Shown here piece after piece: positions 1-7,978 of a stretch of 34,354 nt of DNA (the first letter of the stretch is position 1; each line of letters opens with the position of its first letter). Made by a program: the position numbers and the translations under genes. Source of the DNA: Planctomycetota bacterium (GTDB taxonomy: Bacteria > Planctomycetota > UBA1135 > GCA-002686595); contig JAJDET010000068.1 of assembly GCA_029259655.1 (NCBI GenBank), forward strand, positions 1 to 34,354, read 5' to 3'. Below the pieces are notes generated by a model. The model was not told the DNA's origin. It did no database searches and saw nothing but the letters and a program-made list of their open reading frames with translations.

Positions 1-63
1 GCGGAGAGCACGGCACTGCGACGAGATACCCGCACGACTCACCGCAGGCGTCCGAGCTCGTTA

Positions 64-91
64 CCCCGCGGTACGACACGCGCCCGCGGGG
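64..91 (-). terminator. Possible terminator hairpin after the vWA gene
   Basis: An 8-bp perfect inverted repeat (CCCCGCGG at 64-71, CCGCGGGG at 84-91) with a 12-nt loop lies 12 nt beyond the stop codon of the minus-strand vWA gene. No U-tract follows on the minus strand, so intrinsic termination is only a possibility. I see no gene in bases 1-103. Confidence 0.3.
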
Positions 92-103
92 CACCACGCC
101 CCC

Positions 104-3016
104 CTACCGCTCCTCCCACGTCCCGCCCGAGGCGTCCTTCAACCGCTTCTCGATCAACTCGCGGATCTTCTCCTCCAGCTCGCGGTTCTCCGTCTCGATC
201 CGCTGCAGGAACTCCGTGTCCTCGAGCTTCTGGCGCGCGGCCTCCTCGTCGAGAGCCGCCTCGTAGCGGGCGAGCAGGATCTCGCGCTCGCGCAAGGCGT
301 CGATGGCCCGTGAGAGCTCGTCGTACTTCGGCAGGCTCTGGAGAACGAGGTGACGGCTCTGTTCGAGGAGCGAGACGAACTCGCTGAAGTCCGCGTCGGC
401 CAGCTCGCCCTCGAGCTTCTTCGACTCGGCGATCAGCTCGTCCAGCGAGTCGTTGCGGCAGTGCACGCTGCGGCGCAGGAACTCGGCGAACTGCGCGACG
501 AGCACCGCGCGGCGATAGCCGGCGGAGGTCGCCTCGAAGCTGCCGGCCGCCTGGCTCGCCAGGATCCCGTGGGCGATCTCGGTCGCCTTCTCGGGATCCG
601 CGACTTCGGCGCCGTGCGGCGGCTTGAAGCGCAGCCGCGCGGTCGCGAGGGGCGTCGTCGAGCTGGACGCCGGAACCCGTACGAGCTCGTAGAGCGCGGT
701 CACCTGGTGCCCCGCACCGACCTCGCCCGCGTCGACCGCGTCGTTGCGGAAGTCCTGGTCGCGCACGGCCCGGTTCTCGTAGCCGAGCAGGCGGTAGCGC
801 TCGACCTGGGCCGGATCGAACTCGACCTGGATCTTCACGTCGCGCGCGATCGGCTCGAAGGCCCCGGTGAAGTTGTCCACGATCGCCCGGCGCGCCTCGC
901 GCTCGCCGTCGACGTAGTTGCAGAGCCCGTCGCCCTTGTTCGCGAGCTGCTCGAGGAACGTGTCGTTGTGGTTCCCGAGCCCGACGCCGATCGTGTTGAG
1001 GTAGATGCCGGCCTCGCGGTGCTTCGCGACCTCCGCGCAGATCTTGTCCTGATCGGTCTGGCCGACGTTCGCGACGCCGTCCGAGAGCAGGACCACGCGG
1101 TTGTTGGCGTTCGGGTGCAGCGCGGCATGCGCCAGCGCGTAGCCGAGCTTCAGCCCCGCCTCCGCGTTCGTACTGCCGTTCGCCGAGAGTCCCTGGATCG
1201 CGCTCTCGATCACGCTGCGGTTCGCGATGGAGGTCATCGGGAGCACCAGGCGCGCCTCCGACGAGAACGCGACGATCGCGAGCGAGTCGTTGTTGTCGAG
1301 CTCCCCTGATAGAAGACGCATGGCGTGCTTCACGAGCTCCATGCGGTTCTCCTTCTGCATCGAGCCCGACGTGTCGACCACGAAGGTCAGGGAGAGCGGC
1401 TTGCGCTCGTCCTTCGAGACCTCGCGGCCGCGCACGACGACGCGTAGCATCATCCGGTCGGGATCGCCCCCGAAGCGGCTCGGCGCGAGGTCGGTGTGGA
1501 TCGCGAAGACGCCCTCGAGCGGCGCTTCGACGTCGGGCGCGAAATAGTTGACGAACTCCTCGGTCCGCACGGCCGCCTTGGGCGGCACGGTCCCCTGCTT
1601 GAGATAGTGCCGCGCCAAGGCGTAGCTCGCGGTGTCCACGTCGACCGCAAAGGTCGAGAGCGGATCGTGGAGCGTCGTCTCGAACGCGTTGTCGCCCCAG
1701 TAGCGGTGGAACATCGTCGAGGGCGACTCGCCCGGCAGCCGACGACACTCGCGGATCAGGAGATCCGAGAGCGAGACGTCCGTGCGATCCGCGCGCAGCT
1801 CGAGCCACAAGCGCAGGACGACGTCGTCGCGAGCGTTGGTGAAGGCGTAGAGGAGCCGGCCGACCGGGTCGCCGTCCGCACCTCCCGTGTAGGCCCGGCT
1901 GCCGCGGCCGAGACTGAAATCGGCTGACCCCGTCATGGGCCCGCCCGCGACCGGGCCCGCGGGACCCGGGGGACCCACGGGCGCACCCCCGCTGCCCACC
2001 GGTGCGCGCGACGGATAGACCGTCGGCGCCTTGGAGGCGAGCCCCAGCTCTTCGAGCCGAGGAGAGGCAGGCTGCTCGCGTCGGAGAGCGACGCCCCCGG
2101 CGCTACCGCCGGACCCGGAGCCCTTCCCGCGGATCACGGTCGGCGCCCCCCGCTCCTGGGCCGGCGGACCTGCCTCCGAGCGCCGCTTGCGCTCGACGTC
2201 GGCGGGTCGATCGTCGAGCTCTCGACGCTCCCCGAGACCGAGGGCGAAGTCGAGGCCCAACACCTCCCCCGCCGGCTCGGCGGGCTCTGCCGTCTCGAAC
2301 GCAACATTGTCGAAGTCGACGTCCCCTGCCCCCGCACCCTCGTACCCGAGCGCCTCGAGCTCTTCGAGCTCATACGCTGCGAGGGGGACCCGCACGGCAG
2401 GGCGCGAAGCCCGGTCGAAGGGATCGGCCTCGGAATCCTCCCCGGGGAGCCCCGAGTAGCCGAGGTCCGCGAGCTCGTCCTTCTTCCCCGCCTTCTCGTC
2501 GTTCGAGCGCCGCGTGGTCGCACGCGCCGCCAAGGCGTCCTGGTCGATGGTCCCTGGTATCAGCGCCCCCGACTCGCCGCCTTCCTTCTGCTCGTGGTCG
2601 AGCCGGTACGCGACCTGATCCTCCGCCGCCGCTTCCGGCGCGCGAGCGAGCTCGCTCTGCTCCGACGACGGCGAGAGGAGCTGCCCCCCCGCAAGGACGC
2701 CGCCGACGATCAGCGCGAGCGCCGCCGCCATGCGGAACGCGGGCTGCGACCAGAAGGGCGGGGGTGCGAGCGTCGGCGCATTCGCCCGGCGCATCCCCGC
2801 CCTCTCGAAGAGCTCGGCCTGGGCCGAGGGCGACAGCGTCTCGTCGCCGGCGTACGACGCCTGCACGATGCCGATCGTCGCTTCGAGGCGCGCGCGCTCG
2901 GCGCGCAGCTCTTCGCTCTCGGCCAGTGCCGCCTCGACGCGGACCCGTTCTTCCGGGCTCGCCTCGTCGAGCACGTAGGCGCACAGGAGCTCGTGGATCG
3001 ATTGTTCTTCTCTCAT
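104..3016 (-). CDS. Anti-sigma-like / YfbK-type von Willebrand factor A membrane protein
   Basis: This 970-aa protein has three parts. Residues 1-75 are acidic and helical (starting MREEQSIHELLCAYVLDEAS) and resemble the N-terminus of RskA-type anti-sigma factors. One membrane segment follows at about 93-114. A long low-complexity linker rich in Gly, Pro, Glu and Arg runs to about 430. The C-terminal half is a YfbK-type vWA module: a conserved lead-in near 445-535 (FAVDVDTASYALARHYL), a MIDAS motif DTSGS at about 548-552, the Thr of GSTNAE, the Asp of LLSDGVANVG, and a charged coiled tail. The start is fixed by an ATGA overlap (3013-3016) with the upstream ECF sigma gene, so the two are translationally coupled. 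By inference the N-terminus restrains that sigma factor and the outward vWA domain senses or binds metal or protein. A TAG codon ends the gene. Confidence 0.88.
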   Translation of the reverse strand: MREEQSIHELLCAYVLDEASPEERVRVEAALAESEELRAERARLEATIGIVQASYAGDETLSPSAQAELFERAGMRRANAPTLAPPPFWSQPAFRMAAALALIVGGVLAGGQLLSPSSEQSELARAPEAAAEDQVAYRLDHEQKEGGESGALIPGTIDQDALAARATTRRSNDEKAGKKDELADLGYSGLPGEDSEADPFDRASRPAVRVPLAAYELEELEALGYEGAGAGDVDFDNVAFETAEPAEPAGEVLGLDFALGLGERRELDDRPADVERKRRSEAGPPAQERGAPTVIRGKGSGSGGSAGGVALRREQPASPRLEELGLASKAPTVYPSRAPVGSGGAPVGPPGPAGPVAGGPMTGSADFSLGRGSRAYTGGADGDPVGRLLYAFTNARDDVVLRLWLELRADRTDVSLSDLLIRECRRLPGESPSTMFHRYWGDNAFETTLHDPLSTFAVDVDTASYALARHYLKQGTVPPKAAVRTEEFVNYFAPDVEAPLEGVFAIHTDLAPSRFGGDPDRMMLRVVVRGREVSKDERKPLSLTFVVDTSGSMQKENRMELVKHAMRLLSGELDNNDSLAIVAFSSEARLVLPMTSIANRSVIESAIQGLSANGSTNAEAGLKLGYALAHAALHPNANNRVVLLSDGVANVGQTDQDKICAEVAKHREAGIYLNTIGVGLGNHNDTFLEQLANKGDGLCNYVDGEREARRAIVDNFTGAFEPIARDVKIQVEFDPAQVERYRLLGYENRAVRDQDFRNDAVDAGEVGAGHQVTALYELVRVPASSSTTPLATARLRFKPPHGAEVADPEKATEIAHGILASQAAGSFEATSAGYRRAVLVAQFAEFLRRSVHCRNDSLDELIAESKKLEGELADADFSEFVSLLEQSRHLVLQSLPKYDELSRAIDALREREILLARYEAALDEEAARQKLEDTEFLQRIETENRELEEKIRELIEKRLKDASGGTWEER

Positions 3017-3654
3017 GACAGCTCTCCTCGCAGGCGCGCAGCCCGCGGTTCGGACGCAGGGGAATCGGAGAGCGCGAGGAGCGGGGCCAGGTCGCGCGAG
3101 AGGGCCTTCAGGCCCTCGCTCACGAGCCACCCGACCGTGCCGATCTTCTTGCCGGTGATCTCCGCGATCTCGCGGTAGCTCCGGCCTCCGATCAGGCGCA
3201 GCACGAGGACCTCGTTCTGGTCCGGCGGGAGCTTCTCGAGCCCCCTCTCCACGGCCGTGCGCGTGTCGCGCGCCTCGACCGTCGCGAAGCCGCCATCGAT
3301 GGAAGTGGACGCCGTGCGGGCGGCCACCGTCTCTTCGCGGCTCTTGCGCCGTGTCTCCGATCTCAGTGCATCCATACAACAGTTCCTCGTCACGCGGTGG
3401 AGCCACGAGAGGAGGTGGGCCCGCTCGCGCTCGGCATCGCCCTCGACCTCCGGGGGGAGCTCGGGGGGCCTTTGCGCGAGCCGCAGAAACACCTCCTGGA
3501 CGACGTCCTCGTACCCGCCGGACTCGCCCACCAGCGACCGCGCGTGGCGCAGGAGGGCGGACTGATGCCGCCCGACCAGGGCCTCGAAGGCCCGGGCCTC
3601 GCCGCGCGCCGCGGCTCGTAGTAGCTGTCCGTCGGATTCGGGGGCCATCGTCAT
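3013..3654 (-). CDS. ECF-family RNA polymerase sigma factor
   Basis: A 213-aa sigma-70 factor of the extracytoplasmic-function type. Region 2 is seen in FEALVGRHQSALLRHARSLV and in YEDVVQEVFLRLAQ; the latter is the DxVQExFLR signature. LLSWLHRVTRNCCMDALR is the region 2.4 helix. Region 4 follows with LEKLPPDQNEVLVLRLIGG, SYREIAEITGKKIGTV and the recognition helix VSEGLKALSRDL. I chose ATG 3654 (MTMAPES); ATG 3648 is two codons further in and equally possible, as neither has a strong Shine-Dalgarno. The stop overlaps the start of the vWA gene as ATGA. The pair probably forms a sigma/anti-sigma switch controlling its own promoter, which must lie in the 122-bp divergent gap before the agmatinase gene. 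Confidence 0.92.
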   Translation of the reverse strand: MTMAPESDGQLLRAAARGEARAFEALVGRHQSALLRHARSLVGESGGYEDVVQEVFLRLAQRPPELPPEVEGDAERERAHLLSWLHRVTRNCCMDALRSETRRKSREETVAARTASTSIDGGFATVEARDTRTAVERGLEKLPPDQNEVLVLRLIGGRSYREIAEITGKKIGTVGWLVSEGLKALSRDLAPLLALSDSPASEPRAARLRGELS

Positions 3655-3729
3655 GGCTGCGTGGGGAACGGGCCCGCCGGGCCGCTTCTTGGCGGAAAGG
3701 GCGGGCAATCTCTTCCCGGTCAGAAGGGT

Positions 3730-3746
3730 CACCCTGTACCAGGGTG
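3730..3746. promoter_or_regulatory. Perfect dyad in divergent promoter region (putative operator)
   Basis: CACCCTG-tac-CAGGGTG is a perfect 7-bp inverted repeat in the 122-bp gap between the divergent ECF sigma gene (start 3654) and the agmatinase gene (start 3777). It ends about 16 nt before the likely -10 box of the agmatinase gene, i.e. over the expected spacer and -35 region. That position suits a dimeric regulator. No regulator can be named from the sequence. Confidence 0.4.
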
Positions 3747-3762
3747 AAGGCCGGAGGCCTAC

Positions 3763-3768
3763 TAGAGT
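3763..3768 (+). promoter_or_regulatory. -10 box TAGAGT of the agmatinase-family gene
   Basis: TAGAGT (preceded by C, giving CTAG) ends 8 nt before the ATG at 3777. It matches the recurrent TAgaAT pattern found before several genes here. Transcription would start within 1-2 nt of the start codon, so the mRNA is predicted to be near-leaderless. No clear -35 is visible. Confidence 0.5.
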
Positions 3769-3776
3769 CCCCGCCG

Positions 3777-4802
3777 ATGACCGATGTCGATCCCAACGCC
3801 CCCGCGCGGCCGGAGAGCGGGCTCTTCGGCCTCGAGAACGCGCTCGAGAACGCGCGCGTTCACGTGATCCCCGCACCTTTCGACGCCACGACGTCCTACC
3901 GGCGCGGGGCGGCGCGCGGGCCCGAGGCGATCCTCCGGGCGAGCCACCAGGTGGATCTCCTCGACCTCGACTTCGGGAGCCCTTGGAAGGCGGGGATCGC
4001 GATGCTCGAGGCCGACCCGCGCTTCGCGGAGTGGAACGCGGAGGCGACGGCACTCGCCGACCGCCTGCGCGAGCACGAGCTCTCGGGCGATGCGGAGGGC
4101 CTCGCGGACCTGGAGCGCCTGAACGCGATCGGCGCAGGGGTCAACGGCGTCGTGCGCGAGGCAACGGAGCGCGCCCTCGACGCCGGGAAGCTGCCGGTCG
4201 TGCTCGGCGGCGACCACGCGGTTCCGTTCGGTGCCTGGCAGGCCGCGGCCGAGCGTTTCCCCGGTCTCGGGCTGCTCCACTTCGACGCACACGCGGACCT
4301 GCGGGCGCGCTACGAGGGCTTCCACTGGTCCCACGCCTCGATCCTGTTCAACGCGCTCGAGCTCGACGGGCTCGGCCGTGTCGTCCAGGTCGGCATCCGC
4401 GACGTGTGCGACGAGGAGCTCGCGTGCATCGCGGACGACGGACGGGTCGAGACCCTCTTCGACCGCGACTGGGCGGCGGCGAAGCTCCGCGGCCGCGACC
4501 TCTCGGAGCTCGTGCAGGCGCACCTCGCGCACCTCCCCGACGACGTCTGGATCACGTTCGACGTCGACGGCCTCGACCCGTCAATGTGTCCGAACACCGG
4601 CACGCCGGTACCGGGCGGGCTCGACTGGCACGAGACGTCGCTCTGGCTCGTGGAGCTCGCGCGCTCGGGCCGTCGCATCGTCGGCGCGGACCTGGTCGAG
4701 GTGGCGCCGGGAACGGAGCGGCCGCCGGGCGAGGGCTGGGACGAGATCGTCGGCGCGCGCCTGCTCTACCGGTTGATCGGGACGGCACTCGCGCGGAGCT
4801 AG
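3777..4802 (+). CDS. Agmatinase / arginase-family ureohydrolase
   Basis: A 341-aa member of the arginase-agmatinase-formimidoylglutamase superfamily, which hydrolyses guanidino (or formimino) groups with a dinuclear Mn centre. All metal-binding signatures are present: GGDHAVPFG near residue 144, HFDAHADLR near 168, a nearby WSHAS, and FDVDGLDPS near 260 followed by CPNTGTPVPGG. The last block and the overall length favour agmatinase (SpeB-like), but the substrate cannot be fixed from sequence; guanidinobutyrase or proclavaminate-amidinohydrolase-type activity is also possible. The start was chosen because a -10 box ends 8 nt upstream and the family N-terminus (VIPAPFDATTSYRRGAARGP) follows soon after. 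Its TAG stop shares a CTAG palindrome with the stop of the convergent antiporter gene. Confidence 0.9.
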   Translation: MTDVDPNAPARPESGLFGLENALENARVHVIPAPFDATTSYRRGAARGPEAILRASHQVDLLDLDFGSPWKAGIAMLEADPRFAEWNAEATALADRLREHELSGDAEGLADLERLNAIGAGVNGVVREATERALDAGKLPVVLGGDHAVPFGAWQAAAERFPGLGLLHFDAHADLRARYEGFHWSHASILFNALELDGLGRVVQVGIRDVCDEELACIADDGRVETLFDRDWAAAKLRGRDLSELVQAHLAHLPDDVWITFDVDGLDPSMCPNTGTPVPGGLDWHETSLWLVELARSGRRIVGADLVEVAPGTERPPGEGWDEIVGARLLYRLIGTALARS

Positions 4803-5773
4803 CTCACGATCGCCGCGCGGCCCGCGATGAACACCGCGAACGCCACGAGCAGGAGCAAGCCCTTCACGCGTCCTCCCATCGGGAAGAGCGGGAGGGCCAC
4901 CGCCGCGGCGCTGAAGGCCAGAACGGCGGGGAAGTCGGTGCGCAGGGCCTGATCGAAGGCCATGCGGAGCTCGTCCTCGGGGCCGCCCTCCGGGACCAGC
5001 GGGTGGATCGCGCCGACGATTCCGAGAACGGCGAGCACGTTGAACACGTTGCTCCCGACGACGTTTCCGAGGCTGATGTCCGTCTCGCCCTTGAACGCGC
5101 CGCCGAGGCCCGCGGCCAGCTCGGGAAGCGAGGTGCCGATGGCCACGACCGTCAACCCGACCAGGAGCTCGTCGATGCCGAGTCGGTCCGCCCCGGCCTC
5201 CGCGCCGCGCACGGCGAGATGCGCGCCGAGCGAGATCGCGACGATTCCCAGGACGACCTTCAGGCCGGGTCTTGCAGCCGGCTTCTCGTCCGACGGGCCC
5301 GCGACACGCCCGGCCGCGCGCGCCGACAGGAAGAGGTGCAGGTTGTGGGCCGCGAACACGCCGAGCAGGACGAACGATTCCGTGCGGGTGACCGCGGAGT
5401 CGCTGCAGACGAACCACAGCGTCGCGAGCGAGCCGAAGAGCCAGAAGAGCTCGCGCGGACGCATCGCCTTCTCCAGGACGGCGGGCAGGACCGCGGCGCA
5501 CGCTCCCAGGACGAGCCCGATGTTCGCGATGTTGCTGCCGAGCACGTTCCCGAGCGTGATCCCCGGGTCGCCCTGCCACGCGGCCATACCCGACACGACG
5601 ACCTCGGGCGCGGAGGTTCCCCAGGCGACGATCGTGAGCCCGATCACGAGCGTGCTCACGCCGATCCGGCGCGCGAGGGTCGTGCCGCCGTCGACGAGCC
5701 AGTCCGCTCCCTTGGCGAGCAGGACGAAGCCCGCCAGCAGGAAGAACGCGATCAGGCCCCAGGAGGTCTCCAC
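4799..5773 (-). CDS. Na+/Ca2+ exchanger-family cation antiporter (YrbG/CaxA-like)
   Basis: A 324-aa polytopic membrane protein with the internal duplication of the CaCA superfamily. Repeat 1 has VAWGTSAPE followed by GNVLGSNIANIGLVLG. Repeat 2 has VAIGTSLPE followed by GNVVGSNVFNVLAVLG. The acidic residue in each GTSxPE motif is the ion ligand in the family. About ten hydrophobic segments are visible, with a hydrophilic loop (SARAAGRVAGPSDEKPAARPG) between the halves, as in prokaryotic exchangers. It presumably exchanges Ca2+ or Na+ for Na+ or H+ at the inner membrane. The GTG start at 5773 (VETSWGLIAFF) is preferred because TAGGAT sits 7 nt upstream and the family begins with this hydrophobic helix; an ATG at 5835 would run through both divergent promoters. 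Confidence 0.9.
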   Translation of the reverse strand: METSWGLIAFFLLAGFVLLAKGADWLVDGGTTLARRIGVSTLVIGLTIVAWGTSAPEVVVSGMAAWQGDPGITLGNVLGSNIANIGLVLGACAAVLPAVLEKAMRPRELFWLFGSLATLWFVCSDSAVTRTESFVLLGVFAAHNLHLFLSARAAGRVAGPSDEKPAARPGLKVVLGIVAISLGAHLAVRGAEAGADRLGIDELLVGLTVVAIGTSLPELAAGLGGAFKGETDISLGNVVGSNVFNVLAVLGIVGAIHPLVPEGGPEDELRMAFDQALRTDFPAVLAFSAAAVALPLFPMGGRVKGLLLLVAFAVFIAGRAAIVS

Positions 5774-5780
5774 GGTCGAG

Positions 5781-5827
5781 ATCCTACGGGCGCCCGAGGC
5801 CGGCCCCGCACGGGCGTCGGCTAGAAT
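5781..5827. promoter_or_regulatory. Divergent pair of -10 boxes (antiporter and amidotransferase)
   Basis: The 61-bp gap between the divergent starts (GTG 5773 minus, ATG 5835 plus) holds two -10-like hexamers. TAGGAT on the minus strand (5781-5786) ends 7 nt before the GTG. TAGAAT on the plus strand (5822-5827) ends 7 nt before the ATG. Both would start transcription at or next to the initiation codon, predicting leaderless mRNAs. The two promoters must share upstream DNA, so polymerase interference between them is likely. Confidence 0.5.
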
Positions 5828-5834
5828 CCGGTGC

Positions 5835-6575
5835 ATGGCTCCGACGGACGATGCACCCCTGATCGGGGTCAACGGGCTCCTGGTCCGGCGCGGCGACGTG
5901 CCGCGCCTCGACCTGCCCTTGCGGTACGCCGACTCGGTCATGAAGGCCGGGGGCGTGCCGGTCGCCATCGCCCCGGCCGGCGGGCCCGCCGACCTCGCGC
6001 GCGTGCTCGACCGGCTCGACGGCCTGCTCCTCACGGGCGGCGACGACTTCGACACCGAGCGTCTCGGACGGGGTCCGGTGCACGCGGCCGCGACGCCGAC
6101 CCCGGCCGAGAAGCAGGACTTCGACTTCGAGCTGGTGCGGCTCGCGCTCGAGCGCGGGCTCCCGGTGCTCGGCATCTGCTACGGGATGCAGCTCCTGGCC
6201 ATGTCGGCCGGAGCGGAGCTCTGCCAGCACCTCCCGGACGAGTACCCCGATGCCGGATCCCACGCGACCGGCGAGCCGGTCTCGGTGCGCGTCGAACCCG
6301 GGACGAAACTGGCGCGCATCCTCGGTGTAGAGGAGCTGGAAGTCGTCTGCCGCCACCACCAGGCACTGCGCGACGCCGGTAACGGGTGGGTCGTCTCGGC
6401 GACCTCGCTCGAGGGCTGGGTCGAGGCCGTCGAGCGGCCCGACCACGCCTTCGCCGTCGGAGTGCAGTGGCACCCGGAGCTCTCCTACGAGGGTTCGCAC
6501 AACGACCGTCTGTTCCGGGGCCTGGTCGGTGCAGCGAGCTTCTTCGCCGCCGGCCGATCGAGAGTGCTCACATGA
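5835..6575 (+). CDS. Class I glutamine amidotransferase, PuuD-like (gamma-glutamyl hydrolase family)
   Basis: A 246-aa peptidase C26-type protein. The nucleophile is Cys115 in GICYGMQLLA, and the His/Glu pair is His213 and Glu215 in VQWHPE. The family start motif PLIGVNG, the TGGDD block, and the HHQALRD segment before the C-terminal motif are also present. Relatives such as PuuD hydrolyse gamma-glutamyl-GABA in putrescine catabolism. The agmatinase-family gene 2 kb away makes a polyamine role attractive, but this is inference. The start is set by a TAGAAT -10 box 7 nt upstream. The stop overlaps the next gene as ATGA, so the two are coupled. Confidence 0.88.
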   Translation: MAPTDDAPLIGVNGLLVRRGDVPRLDLPLRYADSVMKAGGVPVAIAPAGGPADLARVLDRLDGLLLTGGDDFDTERLGRGPVHAAATPTPAEKQDFDFELVRLALERGLPVLGICYGMQLLAMSAGAELCQHLPDEYPDAGSHATGEPVSVRVEPGTKLARILGVEELEVVCRHHQALRDAGNGWVVSATSLEGWVEAVERPDHAFAVGVQWHPELSYEGSHNDRLFRGLVGAASFFAAGRSRVLT

Positions 6576-7978
6576 GGAAGTTCCAGAACCAGACGCAATC
6601 CACCGGGCTCTTCGCCGCTTCGGAGAAGCGCAAGCTCATCGTCATGACGGTCGGGCTGGTCCTGCTCGTCGTCGCCTTCGGCATCTCCCGGTACAAGGAG
6701 GGGCAGTACCGCGACCGGGACGACGGGGTGATCGGCGGCGGACCGATCGAGTTCTCCGAGCGGGTCGAGCTGCCCGAGATCGACGTCGCCGCGCTCGAGG
6801 CCATGGTGTCGGACGGATCGCCCGCGGACCGCGTGCTGCTCGAGCGCGAGGCGCTCGAGCACCTCTTCGAGACCGCGCGCAACCTCGGCCCCGCGCACTT
6901 CGCGGCCATGGACACGCGCGAGATCGACGCGGGCGTCGCGTCCGCGCTGCTCGACGACCCGAGCGCCGCTCGCGGCGATCCTTTCACGGCCCGCGGCTGG
7001 ATCGTGTCGCTGCGGCGCCGCAACCCGGGAAGCGGGCGCCCCGCGCAGTGGCAGGGTCGGCTCGTGCTCGAAGACGAATCGAGCGTCTACTTCGTCGTCA
7101 AAGACCTCGCAGAGGGAATCCGCACCGAGCCGGGCGCCGACGAGTTCGTGCGCATCGACGGGCTCTTCCTCAAGGCGTTCAACGACGAGGATCCCGAGCA
7201 GCCCGGGTCGTGGATCCAGGGTCCGTTGCTGGTCGGACCCGAGGCGCTGCGCTCCTACACCTCGCTGGGCCCGATCGAGGAGCTCCCGTTCGGCGCGTTC
7301 GCCGACGTCACCGACGACGACTTGAGAGAGGGCTTCAGCGGCGTCCCCCACCGGCCGCTGTGGACGCTCATGGCCTACGCGCGCGACCGCGCCGAGGGAT
7401 CGGTCGACTGGGAGGCCGCGCCGGAGCTCGGCCAGCCCGAGGTTACCGAGATGATGGTCGACGGCAGCCGCTGGCGCGCGCAGCCCTTCCGCCTCGGGCC
7501 GAGCCAGCTCATGGGGTTCTGGGTCCAACGCCCCGGCGAGAACGCCGCGCGGATGGAGGAGGTGACCGAGGGCTGGATCGGGAACTGGAACTGGACCGGC
7601 GAGGCCAAGGTCTTGCGCTTCGTGATGCCGGGCGCGCGGCGCGACCTCGCGGAGGGCGACCTCGTCCAGGGCCGCGGGTTCTTCCTGAAGAACCACGCCT
7701 ACGAACCGCGCGACGGCGGCCTGCGGCTCGCGTCCTATGTCGTCATCGACGACCTGGAGGAGTTCGTTCCGCCCGACGATCGCTCCATCCAGCAGCTCTG
7801 GGCCGTCGTGATCGCGATGGTCGTGGGCCTGGGCGGCCTGCTCTTCTTCCTGGTGGTGCGCGACCGGAAGCGCTCCAACCGCATCCAGGAGACCCTGGCG
7901 CAGCGGCGACGCGACCGGCGACGCCTCCGCGTGGAGGGCGAGGGCGTGCCCCAGCCGGCCCCGCCGACCAGCCCTTGA
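6572..7978 (+). CDS. Unknown protein with two terminal membrane segments
   Basis: I do not recognise this 468-aa protein. It has a short basic N-terminus, a membrane segment at about 22-41 (KLIVMTVGLVLLVVAFGI), a large soluble region, a second membrane segment at about 409-430, and a basic cytoplasmic tail (RRRDRRRLR) ending in Pro-rich residues. The soluble region appears to contain two related beta-rich blocks, one around RGWIVSLRR and VYFVVKDL, the other around GDLVQGRGFFLKNHAY, possibly OB-like; this is by eye only. The topology suggests a periplasmic domain held at both ends. It starts inside the ATGA overlap with the amidotransferase gene, and its stop overlaps the aroB start as TTGA, so it is made in step with both. 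Its codon use looks like its neighbours'. Confidence 0.82.
   Translation: MRKFQNQTQSTGLFAASEKRKLIVMTVGLVLLVVAFGISRYKEGQYRDRDDGVIGGGPIEFSERVELPEIDVAALEAMVSDGSPADRVLLEREALEHLFETARNLGPAHFAAMDTREIDAGVASALLDDPSAARGDPFTARGWIVSLRRRNPGSGRPAQWQGRLVLEDESSVYFVVKDLAEGIRTEPGADEFVRIDGLFLKAFNDEDPEQPGSWIQGPLLVGPEALRSYTSLGPIEELPFGAFADVTDDDLREGFSGVPHRPLWTLMAYARDRAEGSVDWEAAPELGQPEVTEMMVDGSRWRAQPFRLGPSQLMGFWVQRPGENAARMEEVTEGWIGNWNWTGEAKVLRFVMPGARRDLAEGDLVQGRGFFLKNHAYEPRDGGLRLASYVVIDDLEEFVPPDDRSIQQLWAVVIAMVVGLGGLLFFLVVRDRKRSNRIQETLAQRRRDRRRLRVEGEGVPQPAPPTSP

Noticed and set aside
39-1808. A 589-codon minus-strand frame inside the vWA gene
   Set aside because: It is a shadow of the vWA frame with Arg/Gly/Ala-rich composition; the real frame contains the MIDAS motif.
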